Below are positions 15,636 to 23,512 of a DNA stretch of 64,000 bases, one piece after another. Source of the stretch: Nocardia aurea (GTDB lineage Bacteria; Actinomycetota; Actinomycetes; Mycobacteriales; Mycobacteriaceae); the NCBI RefSeq assembly GCF_003123685.1, contig NZ_QCYJ01000020.1, positions 186,001 through 250,000 on the forward strand. The letters are read 5' to 3'. The stretch's first letter is position 1. Each line of letters starts with the position of its first letter. The notes beneath the pieces were generated by a model. That model searched no databases. It saw only the letters and a program-made list of their open reading frames with translations, and was not told the DNA's origin. A program made the translations under genes and the position numbers.

Positions 15636-16133
15636 GTGAGCACTGTCGTGGAGCATCCTGCCGTGGAGATCGCGCGGCAGCGAGTCGCCGACTTCGACCC
15701 TGATCTGTCGCCGGTAGCGATCGCTGTCCGCCCTGGTGTGGCCGCGGTGGTGCTCGACAGCGCCGACAAACGGTTCACCGTGTTCGTGGAGGATCACGAC
15801 GGCGAGTGGGTCGCGCCGACGATGCTCACGGGGACACCGCGTCGGATTCGGGAACGCGCCTCGGTAACCGGCACGCAGCCGCTGTACTGCGTGTCCAATA
15901 AGTGGTTCGGGAGGCCGTCGAGCGATGGCGAGCCGGAAGTCGGGTGGTTCTCGGTGACCGGCCTGGCCGAGCTGGACGCCGCCGAGGTCGTGATCACCTC
16001 GGTGTTGGAGACCTCGACGACCCTGATCGGCGAGTCCGGTTTGGCGTTCGGCATCGTCCGGGCCAATCGAGACGAGAAGCCGGTCGTCGAGATCCGAACC
16101 CGCGACGGACGGCTGGTACCTGTCCGGCCGTAA
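15636..16133 (+). CDS. Hypothetical protein
   Basis: 165 residues from the GTG at 15636, chosen because AGAGGA lies about 9 nt upstream; a GTG at 15597 would overlap the previous stop but has no ribosome-binding site. The protein looks like a beta-sandwich (VAIAVRPGVAAVVLDSADKRFTVF; VVITSVLETSTTLIG; PVVEIRTRDGRLVPV). No signal peptide or known motif. It lies 32 nt behind the secreted protein and probably shares its transcript. Confidence 0.6.
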   Translation: MSTVVEHPAVEIARQRVADFDPDLSPVAIAVRPGVAAVVLDSADKRFTVFVEDHDGEWVAPTMLTGTPRRIRERASVTGTQPLYCVSNKWFGRPSSDGEPEVGWFSVTGLAELDAAEVVITSVLETSTTLIGESGLAFGIVRANRDEKPVVEIRTRDGRLVPVRP

Positions 16134-16148
16134 GTAGCGATACCCCAA

Positions 16149-16176
16149 GGCGTACATCCACGTTCGGATGTACGCC
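16149..16176 (+). terminator. First of two tandem terminators
   Basis: GGCGTACATCC pairs perfectly with GGATGTACGCC around a 6-nt loop, 15 nt after the stop. Confidence 0.8.
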
Positions 16177-16201
16177 CTTCGTGTCGATCTCGCGTGTTCC
16201 G

Positions 16202-16229
16202 AGGCCCCGGAGGTCTGCCTCCGGGGCCT
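16202..16229 (+). terminator. Second of two tandem terminators
   Basis: AGGCCCCGGAGG pairs perfectly with CCTCCGGGGCCT around TCTG, followed by TTCTC. It leads straight into a TTTCTCATG...TTAACACCCT element (16229-16249) also present near 11305. Confidence 0.85.
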
Positions 16230-16332
16230 TTCTCATGCTTTAACACCCTTCGACCTTTTGCCGGTTCATTGGGCGAGGATCGTTCCATGTCCCCATATGA
16301 GTAATAGACCTAAATCGAATTGAGGAAATCCG

Positions 16333-16899
16333 ATGGCGAAAATGAGCAATGAAAACTGGGATTTGTTCACCGGTTTCCTCTGCGACGACGAACGCACCTG
16401 GCCCATCGCCGCCGACATGGACTGTGAAACCGCGCAGCTGTTCGTCAACATCGCCTTCGACGCCGACCTGGAGAACGCCGCGGCGGAATGGGTCGACTCT
16501 CATCGCCAACAGTGCTCCGACTCATGCATCGTGGCCGTGGTCAAACCCTACGGTGGCGAATCGGCCGACAGTGCCGCCGTCTTGGCTATCAACGACACGT
16601 CCTCCGACGGCATATTCCAGATCATGGATACCCGCCCCATTGACGGCAACCTGCTGTTTGTCACAGTGCGGGAGCGGATCGGCGACGGGTGCCTGGACAT
16701 GACCGACGAAGACATGGTCGCCGCCATGCGAACCCTCGCCCACCGCGCGTACGACGGCCTGGTCCATGACTCGCCGGAGCACAACCGCTTCGTCAGCTAC
16801 GGCTGCGTGAATGTCACGTTCGCCGTGACCGGCCAGGCCACGGCGCCTGAAACCGCCGGGCCAGAGGGGGTGCAATCCCGTGTGAGAAATCGACATTGA
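16333..16899 (+). CDS. Hypothetical acidic protein
   Basis: 188 residues; GAGGAAA precedes the ATG at 16333. The protein is acidic, with six cysteines spread over its length (LCDDE, DCETA, QQCSDSC, GDGCLD, GCVNV), an unusual number for a cytosolic actinobacterial protein. The N-terminal part is helical (ENWDLFTGFLCDDERTWPI) and the central part is strand-rich (CIVAVVKPYG, NLLFVTVRERI). The last 25 residues look disordered. No signal peptide. Function unknown. Confidence 0.6.
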   Translation: MAKMSNENWDLFTGFLCDDERTWPIAADMDCETAQLFVNIAFDADLENAAAEWVDSHRQQCSDSCIVAVVKPYGGESADSAAVLAINDTSSDGIFQIMDTRPIDGNLLFVTVRERIGDGCLDMTDEDMVAAMRTLAHRAYDGLVHDSPEHNRFVSYGCVNVTFAVTGQATAPETAGPEGVQSRVRNRH

Positions 16900-17123
16900 C
16901 GTGTACCGCCTCGATCCCCGCGTCCAGGTCGAGGTCGGTCGTTGATCCATCTATGGCCTGCGGTCCGCTGTCGTCGGCGAGCCTGCTGCTCGGGGTTGCA
17001 ATCACTGTCGATGCAGGCATCCTGATTCGCCTGCTGTTTCCTTGATCTCTTTTCTCTCAACGCATCTGAATTGGTGCGTCTATTTCAGCTGCCGAGATCC
17101 GGCACGCATTGATCGGAGTGGAT

Positions 17124-17186
17124 ATGTATTTGCAAGCCGCGGAGGCGATCGCCGCGTTGGCGATCACTGTCGGCGTGGCGGTATGA
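17124..17186 (+). CDS. 20-residue hydrophobic leader-type peptide
   Basis: The frame MYLQAAEAIAALAITVGVAV has a GGAGT ribosome-binding site 5 nt upstream and its stop overlaps the next start (ATGA). It could serve only to couple translation, or be a very small membrane peptide. Confidence 0.4.
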   Translation: MYLQAAEAIAALAITVGVAV

Positions 17187-17500
17187 GCCGCGAGATCCAC
17201 ATGGTGCCGCTGAGCAGGCAACGCAACGCACGGCGGGTTGTCTCGTTGCGGGTGCAGTTCGATATCGACGTGAACCAGGTAATCGACTGTGTCGCAGTTC
17301 AAATGGGCAGCTATGGCGACGAGCTGCCGACCTCGCGAACGCAGATGTTGAAGCTGGCTCGCCGGTACCTCTACGACAACGGCTACGTCGATGGCATCAG
17401 CGGCGAGGACTTCGACGACTGGGATCAAACGCGGGCCGCGGTAGCGGCCCGGGTCGGCGAGCTGTTCCCCGAACTTGCCGGTCAGATCAAGCACAAATAG
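17183..17500 (+). CDS. Small hypothetical protein
   Basis: 105 residues from the ATG at 17183, which overlaps the stop of the 20-residue frame before it. The N-terminus is basic (MSREIHMVPLSRQRNARRVV) and the rest is a small alpha/beta domain (SLRVQFDIDVNQVIDC; QMLKLARRYLYDNGYVDGI). The C-terminus is acidic and helical. Unknown function; translation is probably coupled to the upstream peptide. Confidence 0.55.
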   Translation: MSREIHMVPLSRQRNARRVVSLRVQFDIDVNQVIDCVAVQMGSYGDELPTSRTQMLKLARRYLYDNGYVDGISGEDFDDWDQTRAAVAARVGELFPELAGQIKHK

Positions 17501-17598
17501 ATGACCCGTTGTCCGAGCCACGGTGAATTCGGGCGGCCCCAGCAAGGCGTGCACCGCCATCCGGCGGTGGGTGGTTCGACTTCACCCGAGAGCTCGGC

Positions 17599-17853
17599 AT
17601 GCCACCATCCCGGCGGTCTGCACAGCAAACACCCCGAGGCATCTCCCAGGTCCGAGTTCAAGATCAAATCACCCCTTCGGCGAGGCAGGTCGGGCTGCGT
17701 AGATACGCCGGACGGACCGGCGCGGTCGGCAGGGACATGTCCATCGCGGCCAGTGACCTCGTCAACGACGAGCACTATCTCGCCGACTTCATCGGCGCGG
17801 AGTTCGCCTCGATGATCGACACCCACTGCAGCGTCGAGATCACCGGCAGCTGA
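17599..17853 (+). CDS. Small hypothetical protein, start uncertain
   Basis: The C-terminal 70 residues read like protein (VRVQDQITPSARQVGLRRYAG; DLVNDEHYLADFIGAEFAS); the first 20 less so. Possible starts are the ATG at 17599 or an internal ATG at 17737 giving only 38 residues. A competing frame starting at 17501 directly after the previous stop looks plausible only in its first part, so a frameshift joining the two cannot be ruled out. Confidence 0.4.
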   Translation: MPPSRRSAQQTPRGISQVRVQDQITPSARQVGLRRYAGRTGAVGRDMSIAASDLVNDEHYLADFIGAEFASMIDTHCSVEITGS

Positions 17854-17918
17854 ACCACATTCGGCCAGCAACGACCGGCCACCTTCATCCGTTTCGCCAA
17901 GCAGACAAGGAATTGCGA

Positions 17919-18809
17919 ATGCCCGAATCCGATAAGCCCACCGAGATCGAACAGATCATGGGCCTGCTGGAGCCCACCCACGTCACGCCAACGTTCGAGG
18001 ATCCGCCGGTCGCGGATTACGTCCACACCGACGACTGGTTCCAGTACGCGTTGCGGCACGCCGAACGCACCGACACGGTGACATTGACGCTCGCGCAGAT
18101 GCAGAAGATCAACACCGATCTGCATGTCGGAGAGTTCAACACCACCCAGCTCGAGGCCGCAAACGGCATCCTCGATCGCATCATCAAGGCCGTCAGCGGG
18201 GTTCCGGCCGTTCGATCCATGCTGGAATCCGGTGACCTGCCCGCGGTGATCGACAGCGCCCTCGTCGTGCTGTCGGGGCAGATGGTGTTGTCGGTCGCGG
18301 GATTGAACGCGTTACTGCCCAGCCCGCTGACTACGGCCGAGGGCGACCAACTACGGAATTGGATTCCGTCCTCAAGTATCCGTGACGCTTTCTGCGAGAA
18401 CGCCCGCGAGATCATCGAGCAGCGCCGCGACGAACTCGCCGAGGCGATCCCGCCCTTCGCCCTGCCGAGCCAGCTGGCTGGCGCGTTCCAGGACTGGAAT
18501 TCGCTCAACGAGGTTCCCTCCAAGGTGATCGGGGCCGTCCTTGCGACGCTGTCGCAGTTCTGCGGGATGCGTATCGTCCGCGTCAGTGTCGAGGATCGGA
18601 TGTACCTGCATTTCGAAGACCCGACCGGCATCCGCTTCTACTACGTGGAAGGCGATCTGCTGTTCTGGCTGCTCGGTCGCCGCAAGTCCGCGGGCTTGCC
18701 TGCGAATTGGGTGGGCGATCCGATTCACGAGATCCTGCCGAGCGATCTCATCAAGACCGGAATGTACGACTATGCCCTGCCCTCCCAGCCGGAACAGGTC
18801 GACCCGTGA
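17919..18809 (+). CDS. Hypothetical protein
   Basis: 296 residues from the ATG at 17919, 8 nt after AAGGA; a TTG at 17913 is too close to that site. The N-terminal region is acidic (PESDKPTEIEQIMGLLEPTH). A long helical middle (LEAANGILDRIIKAVSG; CENAREIIEQRRDELAEAI) is followed by a beta-rich segment (IVRVSVEDRMYLHFEDP; RFYYVEGDLLFWLLGR). No enzyme motif or membrane helix recognised. It heads a tightly packed run: the next gene begins within its stop codon. Confidence 0.65.
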   Translation: MPESDKPTEIEQIMGLLEPTHVTPTFEDPPVADYVHTDDWFQYALRHAERTDTVTLTLAQMQKINTDLHVGEFNTTQLEAANGILDRIIKAVSGVPAVRSMLESGDLPAVIDSALVVLSGQMVLSVAGLNALLPSPLTTAEGDQLRNWIPSSSIRDAFCENAREIIEQRRDELAEAIPPFALPSQLAGAFQDWNSLNEVPSKVIGAVLATLSQFCGMRIVRVSVEDRMYLHFEDPTGIRFYYVEGDLLFWLLGRRKSAGLPANWVGDPIHEILPSDLIKTGMYDYALPSQPEQVDP

Positions 18810-19039
18810 CAGCCATCGACCGCACCCGATTCCAGGTGGGCGACATGGTGGATGTCCGCCGGGTATACACCCCGCCGACCAGCCGCAGCCATGCCCAGCT
18901 CCGCGGCCAGCTGAGCCATATGGATGAGCACGGGTTCCGGCTCGACGGCGAAAGTCGCTGGTTGTGCTGGGATCCCGGCCGAAACATCGAGCAGACCATG
19001 ACAAGGGTCGATCCCCGCGCGATCCGCTACGAGGAGTGA
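18806..19039 (+). CDS. Small beta-barrel-like hypothetical protein
   Basis: 77 residues. The GTG at 18806 overlaps the preceding stop (GTGA), which fixes the start. The sequence FQVGDMVDVRRVYTPPTSRS... GFRLDGESRWLCWDPG suggests a small barrel resembling nucleic-acid-binding or SH3-like folds, but no family can be named. The next gene follows 2 nt after its stop. Confidence 0.55.
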   Translation: MTAIDRTRFQVGDMVDVRRVYTPPTSRSHAQLRGQLSHMDEHGFRLDGESRWLCWDPGRNIEQTMTRVDPRAIRYEE

Positions 19040-19041
19040 GA

Positions 19042-19245
19042 ATGTACGGAATCTTCACCGCAGAGGCGTGCGTGGAAGCCCAGTTCCACACCGAGGCGCA
19101 CGCCACAGCCAGGCGCGACGACCTAGTGGCCGCAGAATACCTCGACGACGAGCTGGAAGTCCACGAAACCTGCGACGAGCACTACGAGACACGCGCAGAC
19201 GAGTGCGAGGACTGCGAAGAGCACGAGGACGAAGACCCGGACTGA
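19042..19245 (+). CDS. Small very acidic protein with cysteine pairs
   Basis: 67 residues from the ATG at 19042. The N-terminus (MYGIFTAEACVEAQFHTEAHA) precedes an extremely acidic C-terminus (LDDELEVHETCDEHYE, ECEDCEEHEDEDPD) with CxxC spacing, so it could bind a metal or mimic DNA. Acidic DNA-mimic proteins are known phage counter-defence devices, but nothing here proves that role. Confidence 0.5.
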   Translation: MYGIFTAEACVEAQFHTEAHATARRDDLVAAEYLDDELEVHETCDEHYETRADECEDCEEHEDEDPD

Positions 19246-19587
19246 ATCGGCACAGCCCTACCACGTCGCAATCCCCGAACGGACTCGGGCACACGGCACT
19301 GGGCGCGTATCACCGGCAAAGACTTCGATCTCGCCGCCGCGCTGGGTAAGCCGGTCGCCGAGATCAACGAGGCCAACATGATCGAGAACCCGGCCGGATC
19401 CCTCGACGCCAGGACAAGCACCCCTTCCGAGCTGTGCTCGGCAACACATCACGCTGAATTGGGAAGCAGAATCGCTGAGCCTTCAGAGGTCGACCTATAC
19501 GCTCTCGGCCTCCGCGATATCTCCCCCGGAACAACAGCGGCGACTGAGGGCGAGTCCAGCGCGTGCGGAGAGCAAGGTGCATGCTGA
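19246..19587 (+). pseudogene. Open remnant continuing past the previous stop
   Basis: Directly after the TGA of the previous gene the same frame stays open to 19587. It contains protein-like sequence (HWARITGKDFDLAAALGKPV) with no standard start before an ATG at 19378. Further matches to plausible protein appear in the other two frames (KHPFRAVLGNTSR; LNWEAESLSLQRS). This mixture of frames is best explained by one or two decayed genes. Confidence 0.3.
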
Positions 19588-19687
19588 GATTCGGGCCGAC
19601 CTGACGTCGATCGATGAAGGGCAGAATCGTCTGGATGCGGTGCGGCGACTGTCGGATATCCGGCAGTCGCAACAGTATTCGGAGTAG
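19577..19687 (+). CDS. Possible 36-residue helical protein
   Basis: A GTG at 19577 lies 6 nt after GGAG and opens a hydrophilic helical frame (EIRADLTSIDEGQNRLDAV, RRLSDIRQSQQYSE). Upstream sequence in the same frame also looks coding, so this may be the tail of a broken gene instead. Confidence 0.3.
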   Translation: MHAEIRADLTSIDEGQNRLDAVRRLSDIRQSQQYSE

Positions 19688-19700
19688 GAGATCGCATTCA

Positions 19701-19916
19701 ATGCAGGACTATCGGGTGGAGCGTGCTGGTGATCGGCTGCTGGTCTGGGTAAACGATCGACCGGTCGGCGTCGTCTTGGAGCTGCTGTCGGGGTATGTGA
19801 TGTTTACCAACCGTAACGACCAGGTCGCTGTTGGGGATGATCAGGACGAGGCGATCGGCGACTTGCTGAGGTGGGCCGCCGAGCACGACGGACCCGCCGC
19901 GGCCGGTACGACGTGA
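19701..19916 (+). CDS. Small hypothetical protein
   Basis: 71 residues from the ATG at 19701, 10 nt after GGAG. It is beta-rich (DYRVERAGDRLLVWVNDRP; GVVLELLSGYVMFTNRN) with an acidic helical end. No recognised family. It is the last gene before a 170-bp spacer with an inverted repeat. Confidence 0.55.
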   Translation: MQDYRVERAGDRLLVWVNDRPVGVVLELLSGYVMFTNRNDQVAVGDDQDEAIGDLLRWAAEHDGPAAAGTT

Positions 19917-19939
19917 TGAGTCCAGGGGGAGTTACCCAA

Positions 19940-19962
19940 GAAAAAACTGGAGAAACCTCCAG
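19940..19962 (-). terminator. Intrinsic terminator reading leftward
   Basis: CTGGAG-AAAC-CTCCAG is preceded on the plus strand by a run of A, so leftward transcripts would carry a hairpin followed by U-residues. It could stop read-through from the large leftward operon. Confidence 0.5.
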
Positions 19963-20087
19963 ATTCGGGGATACGACCCTTAGAGTCAGCTGAGAGTTTT
20001 GTAGCGCTTCACAGCGGGGGGCACCGCCGTTCGCTCATACGTTCGATTAGGCTCGGCCGGGAAACCGAGCACGCAGGAGGGGTTGCG

Positions 20088-20438
20088 ATGGAACCTGATG
20101 AGGTGGCGGCGTTTGTGGTAGCACGACCACGCCCGATCACGCACTACGACCGCCAGGGCCAGGTCGTCGATGCCAGCCGGTACGCCGAGTTGGTGGCCGA
20201 CCCCACCTACCGGCTGGTGTTGGAGACCAGTTTCCCGGTGCGGGTGGTCACAACCTTCGATGGCGAATGGCAGGGGGTCGGTGCTCCTCAGCTGTTCCAA
20301 ATCACCATCCACGGGGGCCAGTTCGACGGGTGGAGCCAGACCTGCGCCACCGAATCGTGCGCGCTGAGCTGCCACGGTCAAGTGGTCGACCGACAATGGG
20401 AGGGGACGGCATATGGCGCGAAAACCCACGATGCGTGA
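20088..20438 (+). CDS. Hypothetical protein
   Basis: 116 residues with an AGGAGG site 7 nt before the ATG. The protein has a short helix (DASRYAELVADPTYRLVL) and then strands (FPVRVVTTFDGEWQGVG), and two nearby cysteines near the end (CATESCALSC). Probably cytosolic. Unknown function. The next gene overlaps its last 26 bases in another frame. Confidence 0.6.
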   Translation: MEPDEVAAFVVARPRPITHYDRQGQVVDASRYAELVADPTYRLVLETSFPVRVVTTFDGEWQGVGAPQLFQITIHGGQFDGWSQTCATESCALSCHGQVVDRQWEGTAYGAKTHDA

Positions 20439-20625
20439 ACTGAGGGACGAGGCGATCGAGCGTGACCGGCTTTTGGCGCGGCGTGACGCTTCGATCGCGG
20501 CGACACTGAAACTAGCCCAAGAGGCATTGGACCGCGGTGATATCTACGCCGCAAAGATGCATTCGCTCGATGTGGAAGCTCAGCTGGCATCGCGGGCATA
20601 TCTGATGGGCCGGTCACTGCTCTGA
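20413..20625 (+). CDS. Small helical hypothetical protein
   Basis: 70 residues. The ATG at 20413 has GAGGGG 9 nt upstream and lies inside the end of the previous gene. The sequence is almost wholly helical and charged (MRELRDEAIERDRLLARRD; LKLAQEALDRGDIYAAKMH), possibly a coiled coil. Function unknown. It is the last rightward gene before the convergent leftward operon. Confidence 0.6.
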   Translation: MARKPTMRELRDEAIERDRLLARRDASIAATLKLAQEALDRGDIYAAKMHSLDVEAQLASRAYLMGRSLL

Positions 20626-20640
20626 GTGTGAAACAAGGGG

Positions 20641-20671
20641 GGCGGGTGAGGATCTGATCTACTCACCCGCC
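20641..20671. terminator. Bidirectional terminator between convergent gene blocks
   Basis: GGCGGGTGAG pairs with CTCACCCGCC around an 11-nt loop. It sits between the last rightward gene (ends 20625) and the last gene of the leftward operon (ends 20853). Confidence 0.8.
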
Positions 20672-20852
20672 GCCCCTGTGTGCCTGGGCCGTTTGGTGCG
20701 GCCCGACCGGGGCTTCAGATCACCACCGGCGGCATATTCAGTTGTTATTCAGTTGTGCCCACGATTTTCTATCGTGGGTTTGCCTCCCGCTCGGAGACCG
20801 GGGTTTCGCGGACCCATAAATAACGTATCTCGACATTCACGGCCCGTCACGA

Positions 20853-21584
20853 CTATTGGACCGGCCAGAGTTCGGAGATTCCGGCGGCGCGGACCAGTAG
20901 TCCGCGGGCATCTTCGAGCATGGAGTGTGCCCGCTCCTGTTTCTTGGTGGCGATGTCTTCGAGCATGGCGCGTAGTTGCTGGGACCGTTCGGCGTAGCAC
21001 TGGGCCTGCAAGCTCATCAGCTGCGCGACATCGAGCTGACCGATCTCGGGGAAGCGTCGCGCCATCACCCAGGCCAGGCGTGCGGCGGCCAGGGCGTCGG
21101 CGTCGGCGGTGTGGGCCGCGCCCATCTTCACGCCGTAGACCGTAGCCACGTCGACCAGTTTGCGCTTCCCCTGACGGTGGGGGTCCACGTGTCGGTCGAG
21201 CACGAATGGGTCGACCATGGGGCCGACGGGTTTCGAATCCAGTTGCAGCCGAGCGGCTTCATGCGCGAGGACAGTTAGGTCGTAGCAGCCGTTGTAGGCG
21301 GCCACGATCCGCCCCTGACCCCACAATGTGTCCAGTGTGGCCTGGATCTGGATCATGCCGGTGCGGTAATCCAGGCCCTCGGCGCGGGCCTTCTCGGTCG
21401 AGATGCCGTGTACCGCAGTGGCGCCGGCGGGGATCTCGATACCGGGATCGAGCAGCCAGTGGTGCTCGATTTTGGCCGACCCGTTGATCACGCCGATGTA
21501 GGCGGTGACCACACGCGCGTCACGCGGGTCGGGACCGGTGGTCTCCAGATCGAATGCGGCCAGCGGCATCTGCGACCAGATCAT
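20853..21584 (-). CDS. DEDDh 3'-5' exonuclease (DnaQ-like)
   Basis: 243 residues. The three exonuclease motifs are clear: FDLETTG near residue 11 (Asp and Glu), YNGCYDL near 97 (Asp), and HTADADA near 158 (His and Asp), with the family's AVHGIS segment near 57. It would remove nucleotides from DNA (or RNA) 3' ends during phage-type replication or repair. The C-terminal 70 residues are a helical extension. Its ATG overlaps the stop of the upstream gene. It is the last gene of the leftward operon. Confidence 0.85.
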   Translation of the reverse strand: MIWSQMPLAAFDLETTGPDPRDARVVTAYIGVINGSAKIEHHWLLDPGIEIPAGATAVHGISTEKARAEGLDYRTGMIQIQATLDTLWGQGRIVAAYNGCYDLTVLAHEAARLQLDSKPVGPMVDPFVLDRHVDPHRQGKRKLVDVATVYGVKMGAAHTADADALAAARLAWVMARRFPEIGQLDVAQLMSLQAQCYAERSQQLRAMLEDIATKKQERAHSMLEDARGLLVRAAGISELWPVQ

Positions 21585-21976
21585 GCGGTCTCCTCATCGG
21601 GCGCCTCGATGGGACGGTCGTCGTACTGCGGATAGCGCACGATGAAGTACGCGAGGGTGAACGCATGCCAGGCGACGGCGATGACGTGCAGCGCGCCGGT
21701 TTCCGGGTCGCGGTTCTGTCCGCCCCAAAACGCGTTGGCGTGACGGATCATCGCGTCGTACGCCAACGACCAGGAGTAGCCCTTGCGCCAGTTGTCGGCC
21801 GAATACTTCTGCGCGCCACGGCCATAGAGTTCGGCCAGCGCTTTCAGTGGCCCGGTCGGGATCAAGGAGAACTGGGCCAGCTTCTTACCCTTCACTCCCC
21901 CCGTCTCACTGGTGATCATCACGGCGGGATCCTCGGCGGAGGAAGAGCTGGGCGGGCTGGTGGGTAGCGGTGTCAT
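21581..21976 (-). CDS. dATP/dGTP diphosphohydrolase-like protein (DUF5664-like)
   Basis: 131 residues. The core KLAQFSLIPTGPLKALAEL, GRGAQKYSADNWRKGYSW, HANAFWGGQNRDPETG and HVIAVAWHAFTLAYF matches the pattern of phage proteins annotated as dATP/dGTP diphosphohydrolase or DUF5664. Such proteins adjust nucleotide pools. The start at 21976 includes a Ser/Pro-rich leader; an internal ATG (MITSETGG) is the alternative. It is coupled by ATGA to the exonuclease gene. Confidence 0.7.
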   Translation of the reverse strand: MTPLPTSPPSSSSAEDPAVMITSETGGVKGKKLAQFSLIPTGPLKALAELYGRGAQKYSADNWRKGYSWSLAYDAMIRHANAFWGGQNRDPETGALHVIAVAWHAFTLAYFIVRYPQYDDRPIEAPDEETA

Positions 21977-22256
21977 CTAACTTCCGATCGAGAGTACGCC
22001 ATAAGGAGAGATCGCAAATAGCTCTTGTCACAGGAACATTGGAGTGGCATGGACGATGTAGGCCACAACGGGGTGCGGGTCACTTCCAGGTGCACTACGC
22101 TTGCGCCATGCACGGAGATCTTCTCTGCTGCCACCCGAGATAGAGTCCCGCACCGGCTCCTCCAGGTGGCGTACAGCTCACGCCGGTGATACTGCGGGCA
22201 CGCGTGTGCCCGTCAGGATTCCGTGGGATCACTGTCTACGTCGACAAGATCCCTCC

Positions 22257-22559
22257 GTGAGCCGGAGACTTTTCTTGACCTCCTTCTTTGTCGCATCCAA
22301 TTCCGTGTGGCTCGTTCTGGGCCTTTTCGTGCTGTTCGCCCTGATGGCTGTTCCTGCTGCTTGGTGCGCGATCTTCTCGTCGAACGAAGCACGCCGGCGC
22401 GATGCTCTGGCAGTGCTGGCGGTGCTGCTGCGCAGCAGCAATACCGCCCCTGAAGCAACGCAGCCGCCCCCGCAGCTTCCCAGCACGAACAATCCCGCAG
22501 TGGGTGGCGAGGAAACTAATGTTCGACGGCCACCATCACATCGGGGGCGAGCACGATGA
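22257..22559 (+). CDS. Small membrane protein on the opposite strand
   Basis: About 100 residues from a GTG at 22257; the start is uncertain and no good ribosome-binding site is seen. It has one clear membrane helix (VWLVLGLFVLFALMAVPAAW), then CAIFSSNEARRRDALAVLAVLL, a charged motif I have seen in small actinobacterial membrane proteins, and a Pro/Asn-rich tail. Its end overlaps the leftward gene at 22516. A lone rightward gene in a leftward operon suggests an independent promoter. Confidence 0.4.
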   Translation: MSRRLFLTSFFVASNSVWLVLGLFVLFALMAVPAAWCAIFSSNEARRRDALAVLAVLLRSSNTAPEATQPPPQLPSTNNPAVGGEETNVRRPPSHRGRAR

Positions 22560-22725
22560 TGCGGCCCGTATTCGTCTCCACCCGCACATAGCTGCTGTTG
22601 CGGATGACTGCGGCGATGATCTCGCGTCGACGCTTTCGAGTCTTGCTGTCGTCGTAGAAAAGGATGCGCCCGATCATGTCGTCCTGGAGCTGGTCGGCGC
22701 GGGTATCCATCGAGACCGTTTTCAT
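22516..22725 (-). CDS. Small hypothetical protein
   Basis: 69 residues from the ATG at 22725, which overlaps the preceding stop (ATGA). It has a charged middle (YDDSKTRKRRREIIAAVIRN) and a beta-rich C-terminus (SSYVRVETNTGRIIVLAPD), possibly a small DNA-binding or chaperone-like protein. Unknown function. Confidence 0.55.
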   Translation of the reverse strand: MKTVSMDTRADQLQDDMIGRILFYDDSKTRKRRREIIAAVIRNSSYVRVETNTGRIIVLAPDVMVAVEH

Positions 22726-22937
22726 GCGGTGGCCTCGCGATCGAACAGTGCCAGCGCCGCGGCGTACTGCGCGCTGAAATTCGGATTCACCGATCGGTCC
22801 AGCCACCCCTGCACTTCGGCTCGGGTATTGCGTTTCAGGGCGACGAGCAAGCCGGTGCCGTCGTTGAGGCGGATGTTGCCCATCACGTCACGGCCTGCGG
22901 AGAGGTTGTAGGTTTGTCCGGGCCGTTTCTCGCTCAT
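22722..22937 (-). CDS. Small hypothetical protein
   Basis: 71 residues. The start at 22937 overlaps the end of the preceding gene by 4 nt. The sequence KRPGQTYNLSAGRDVMGNI... NTRAEVQGWLDRSV shows no known motif. Tight overlaps on both sides indicate coupled translation in the operon. Confidence 0.55.
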   Translation of the reverse strand: MSEKRPGQTYNLSAGRDVMGNIRLNDGTGLLVALKRNTRAEVQGWLDRSVNPNFSAQYAAALALFDREATA

Positions 22938-23512
22938 GCCGCGATCGTGTTTCGGCGAGCGAGGGCTTGGCGGGCGCCGATGACACGGGCCTGCGGAATG
23001 GCCATGGCGCGCGCGATGTCGGCGACGTGGATGTCCTCGCGGGCGGCCAGGTATTCCAGGTATTGGGCGCGGTCGCGGCGGGCGATGGTGGGCTTCTTGC
23101 CCGCGATGACCTTGTCGACGATGTCGAGGTCCACGACAAAGGAGCGCGGTTCCAGCGGCAGGGCCATGATCCTGCGGGTGACCTTGTCTGAATACCGCTC
23201 GCGGTGCCCGCGCACGATGCGGCTCACAGTCAGCAGCGAGACGTCGGCGGCGTCGGCGATTTCTTCCTGGGTGTGATGCAGCGCGCGCAGGGCCTCGACG
23301 TGCTCGCGCAACTGCGGGCCGCTGTAACTCGACACATGCGGTGACAATGCCTCGATCGCGCGGTTGAGCTGCGGCACCAGTGCGGCGACCTCGTCGCGGA
23401 GCGCGATGAGGTCAACGCGCAACGCGGCGTTGTCGATCTCGACCATCGTGCGTCGTTCGATGTCGGCGGTGGCGGCGCGTAGGGCGTCGAGTTCTTCGAT
23501 GGCGTAGGTCAT
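22934..23512 (-). CDS. Helix-turn-helix DNA-binding protein
   Basis: 192 residues. The N-terminal half is a long coiled-coil-like helix (AIEELDALRAATADIERRT; LRDEVAALVPQLNRAIEAL). It is followed by one helix-turn-helix (TQEEIADAADVSLLTVSRIV) and a second related one near the C-terminus (HVADIARAMAIPQARVIGARQ). Two DNA-reading modules on a coiled coil suggest an oligomeric regulator or partition-type protein. Its target is unknown. Coupled by 4-nt overlaps to both neighbours. Confidence 0.65.
   Translation of the reverse strand: MTYAIEELDALRAATADIERRTMVEIDNAALRVDLIALRDEVAALVPQLNRAIEALSPHVSSYSGPQLREHVEALRALHHTQEEIADAADVSLLTVSRIVRGHRERYSDKVTRRIMALPLEPRSFVVDLDIVDKVIAGKKPTIARRDRAQYLEYLAAREDIHVADIARAMAIPQARVIGARQALARRNTIAA

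Noticed and set aside
17501..17815. Gene starting directly after the stop at 17500
   Set aside because: Its C-terminal part is a Ser/Thr/Pro-rich shadow of the better frame at 17599-17853.
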